This document shows positions 63,481 to 64,000 of a stretch of 64,000 bases of DNA, one piece after another; position 1 is the first letter of the stretch; each line of letters opens with the position of its first letter. A program made the position numbers and the translations under genes. The stretch covers positions 19,498,044 through 19,562,043 of the forward strand of contig CM037460.1 of NCBI GenBank assembly GCA_021014325.1, written 5' to 3'. Origin of the DNA: Plazaster borealis (taxonomy: Eukaryota > Echinodermata > Asteroidea > Forcipulatida > Labidiasteridae). Under the pieces are notes generated by a model, which ran no database searches, was not told where the DNA came from, and saw nothing but the letters and a program-made list of their open reading frames with translations.

Positions 63481-64000
63481 TAAGAAAGAAACTGAACAAA
63501 GAACAACAAATGTCGTTGTTTAATGAAAAATTAAATACTTCGTTCATTATTGGAAACGCAGTGTTTGGGTTTTCTTTATAACAAAGTCCACTTTTAGCAC
63601 AACAACAGTGTATAGCCCTGCTAGAGAAATTCCAAATTGGAGTCACAATACAGCGCGCCACCAAGAGTTTACCAGAGCGAGGTCATTTTCATCATTCAGT
63701 TAATCCCAAATTTGAGTATCGTGCTCAGCAAAGCCTTGTCAGACGTAGGTTTCATTTGCTCCGAGGAAAACATTTCAAACTAAATTAGGTTCATTTTTAC
63801 AAAGTTAAATTTCCGCAGTACGTTCGTTGCGAAGGATGCACACCTTTTTTTCCCGGAGCTAACTGTGAACTGGAAACCTCTTCAACTCACGGAATGTCAG
63901 GCCATTATTAGTGCCCCAAATCGATTGCAATACATTAGCGTTTTACACACGAATGTTTGCACAATCGTCCTAGGTTTGATGACCGTCTCGATTGACCTGC
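63481..64000. other. Intron of the GPCR gene, edge of window
   Basis: AT-balanced sequence with no further GPCR exon recognised. Open frames running through the exon in other frames are shadows. Confidence 0.5.

Noticed and set aside
63290..63664. 124-residue ORF on the minus strand overlapping the GPCR exon
   Set aside because: Out of frame with the TM5-TM7 motifs and reads through the splice acceptor; a shadow frame.

Overview
The window looks like nuclear DNA from a marine deuterostome invertebrate, most likely an echinoderm and perhaps a sea star. That is an inference from three things: intron-containing animal genes, a very dense load of short non-autonomous DNA transposons with TTAA-AGG or GGGCCC termini, and tRNA-derived SINEs. 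No species marker is present. Roughly a third of the sequence can be assigned to repeats by eye. No prokaryotic genes, CRISPR array, rRNA or intact virus was seen.

Three protein-coding genes are supported. (1) A small gene on the + strand, about 7.9 to 22.0 kb, encodes a single retropepsin-like aspartic-protease domain (VDSGSD motif, IGNR...HFRHVID C-terminal motif) and an acidic tail. Exons at 15203-15370, 19577-19746 and 21043-21357 have matching splice phases. A first exon at 7914-7941 is proposed, and a possible alternative first exon lies at 16589-16706. (2) A complete three-exon forkhead transcription factor gene on the + strand, 45573-48466, encodes 398 residues of a divergent FoxH/FoxY-like type. 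(3) The last coding exon of a class A peptide-type GPCR lies on the - strand, 62869-63474, and continues beyond the right edge.

The rest is repeat landscape. The commonest repeats are TTAA-flanked MITEs in at least six core families (A, B, C, K, L, Q) that all end in TTAAAGG...CCTTTAA. Next come GGGCCC-ended MITEs rich in GCTTAAGC (D, E), TA-flanked elements, two clear tRNA-Leu-derived SINE copies, a head-to-head SINE hairpin, a truncated LINE with reverse-transcriptase C-terminus plus two LINE 3'-end remnants, four minisatellite or longer tandem arrays, and several microsatellites. The stretch from 22.3 to 29.0 kb is AT-rich and strikingly free of these MITEs.

The most unusual observations are these. 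First, 31-34 bp perfect or near-perfect palindromes starting CATGGAGGA sit inside other MITEs with 7-bp target duplications, and paralogous MITE copies show the empty site. Second, a dispersed repeat carries an exact histone-type 3' stem-loop (GGCTCTTTTCAGAGCC) plus a purine-rich downstream element, next to a Penelope-like GAAAC hairpin and with no histone ORF. Third, an antisense copy of the retropepsin-like gene's own last exon and 3' UTR lies in its first intron, so the pre-mRNA could fold into dsRNA.
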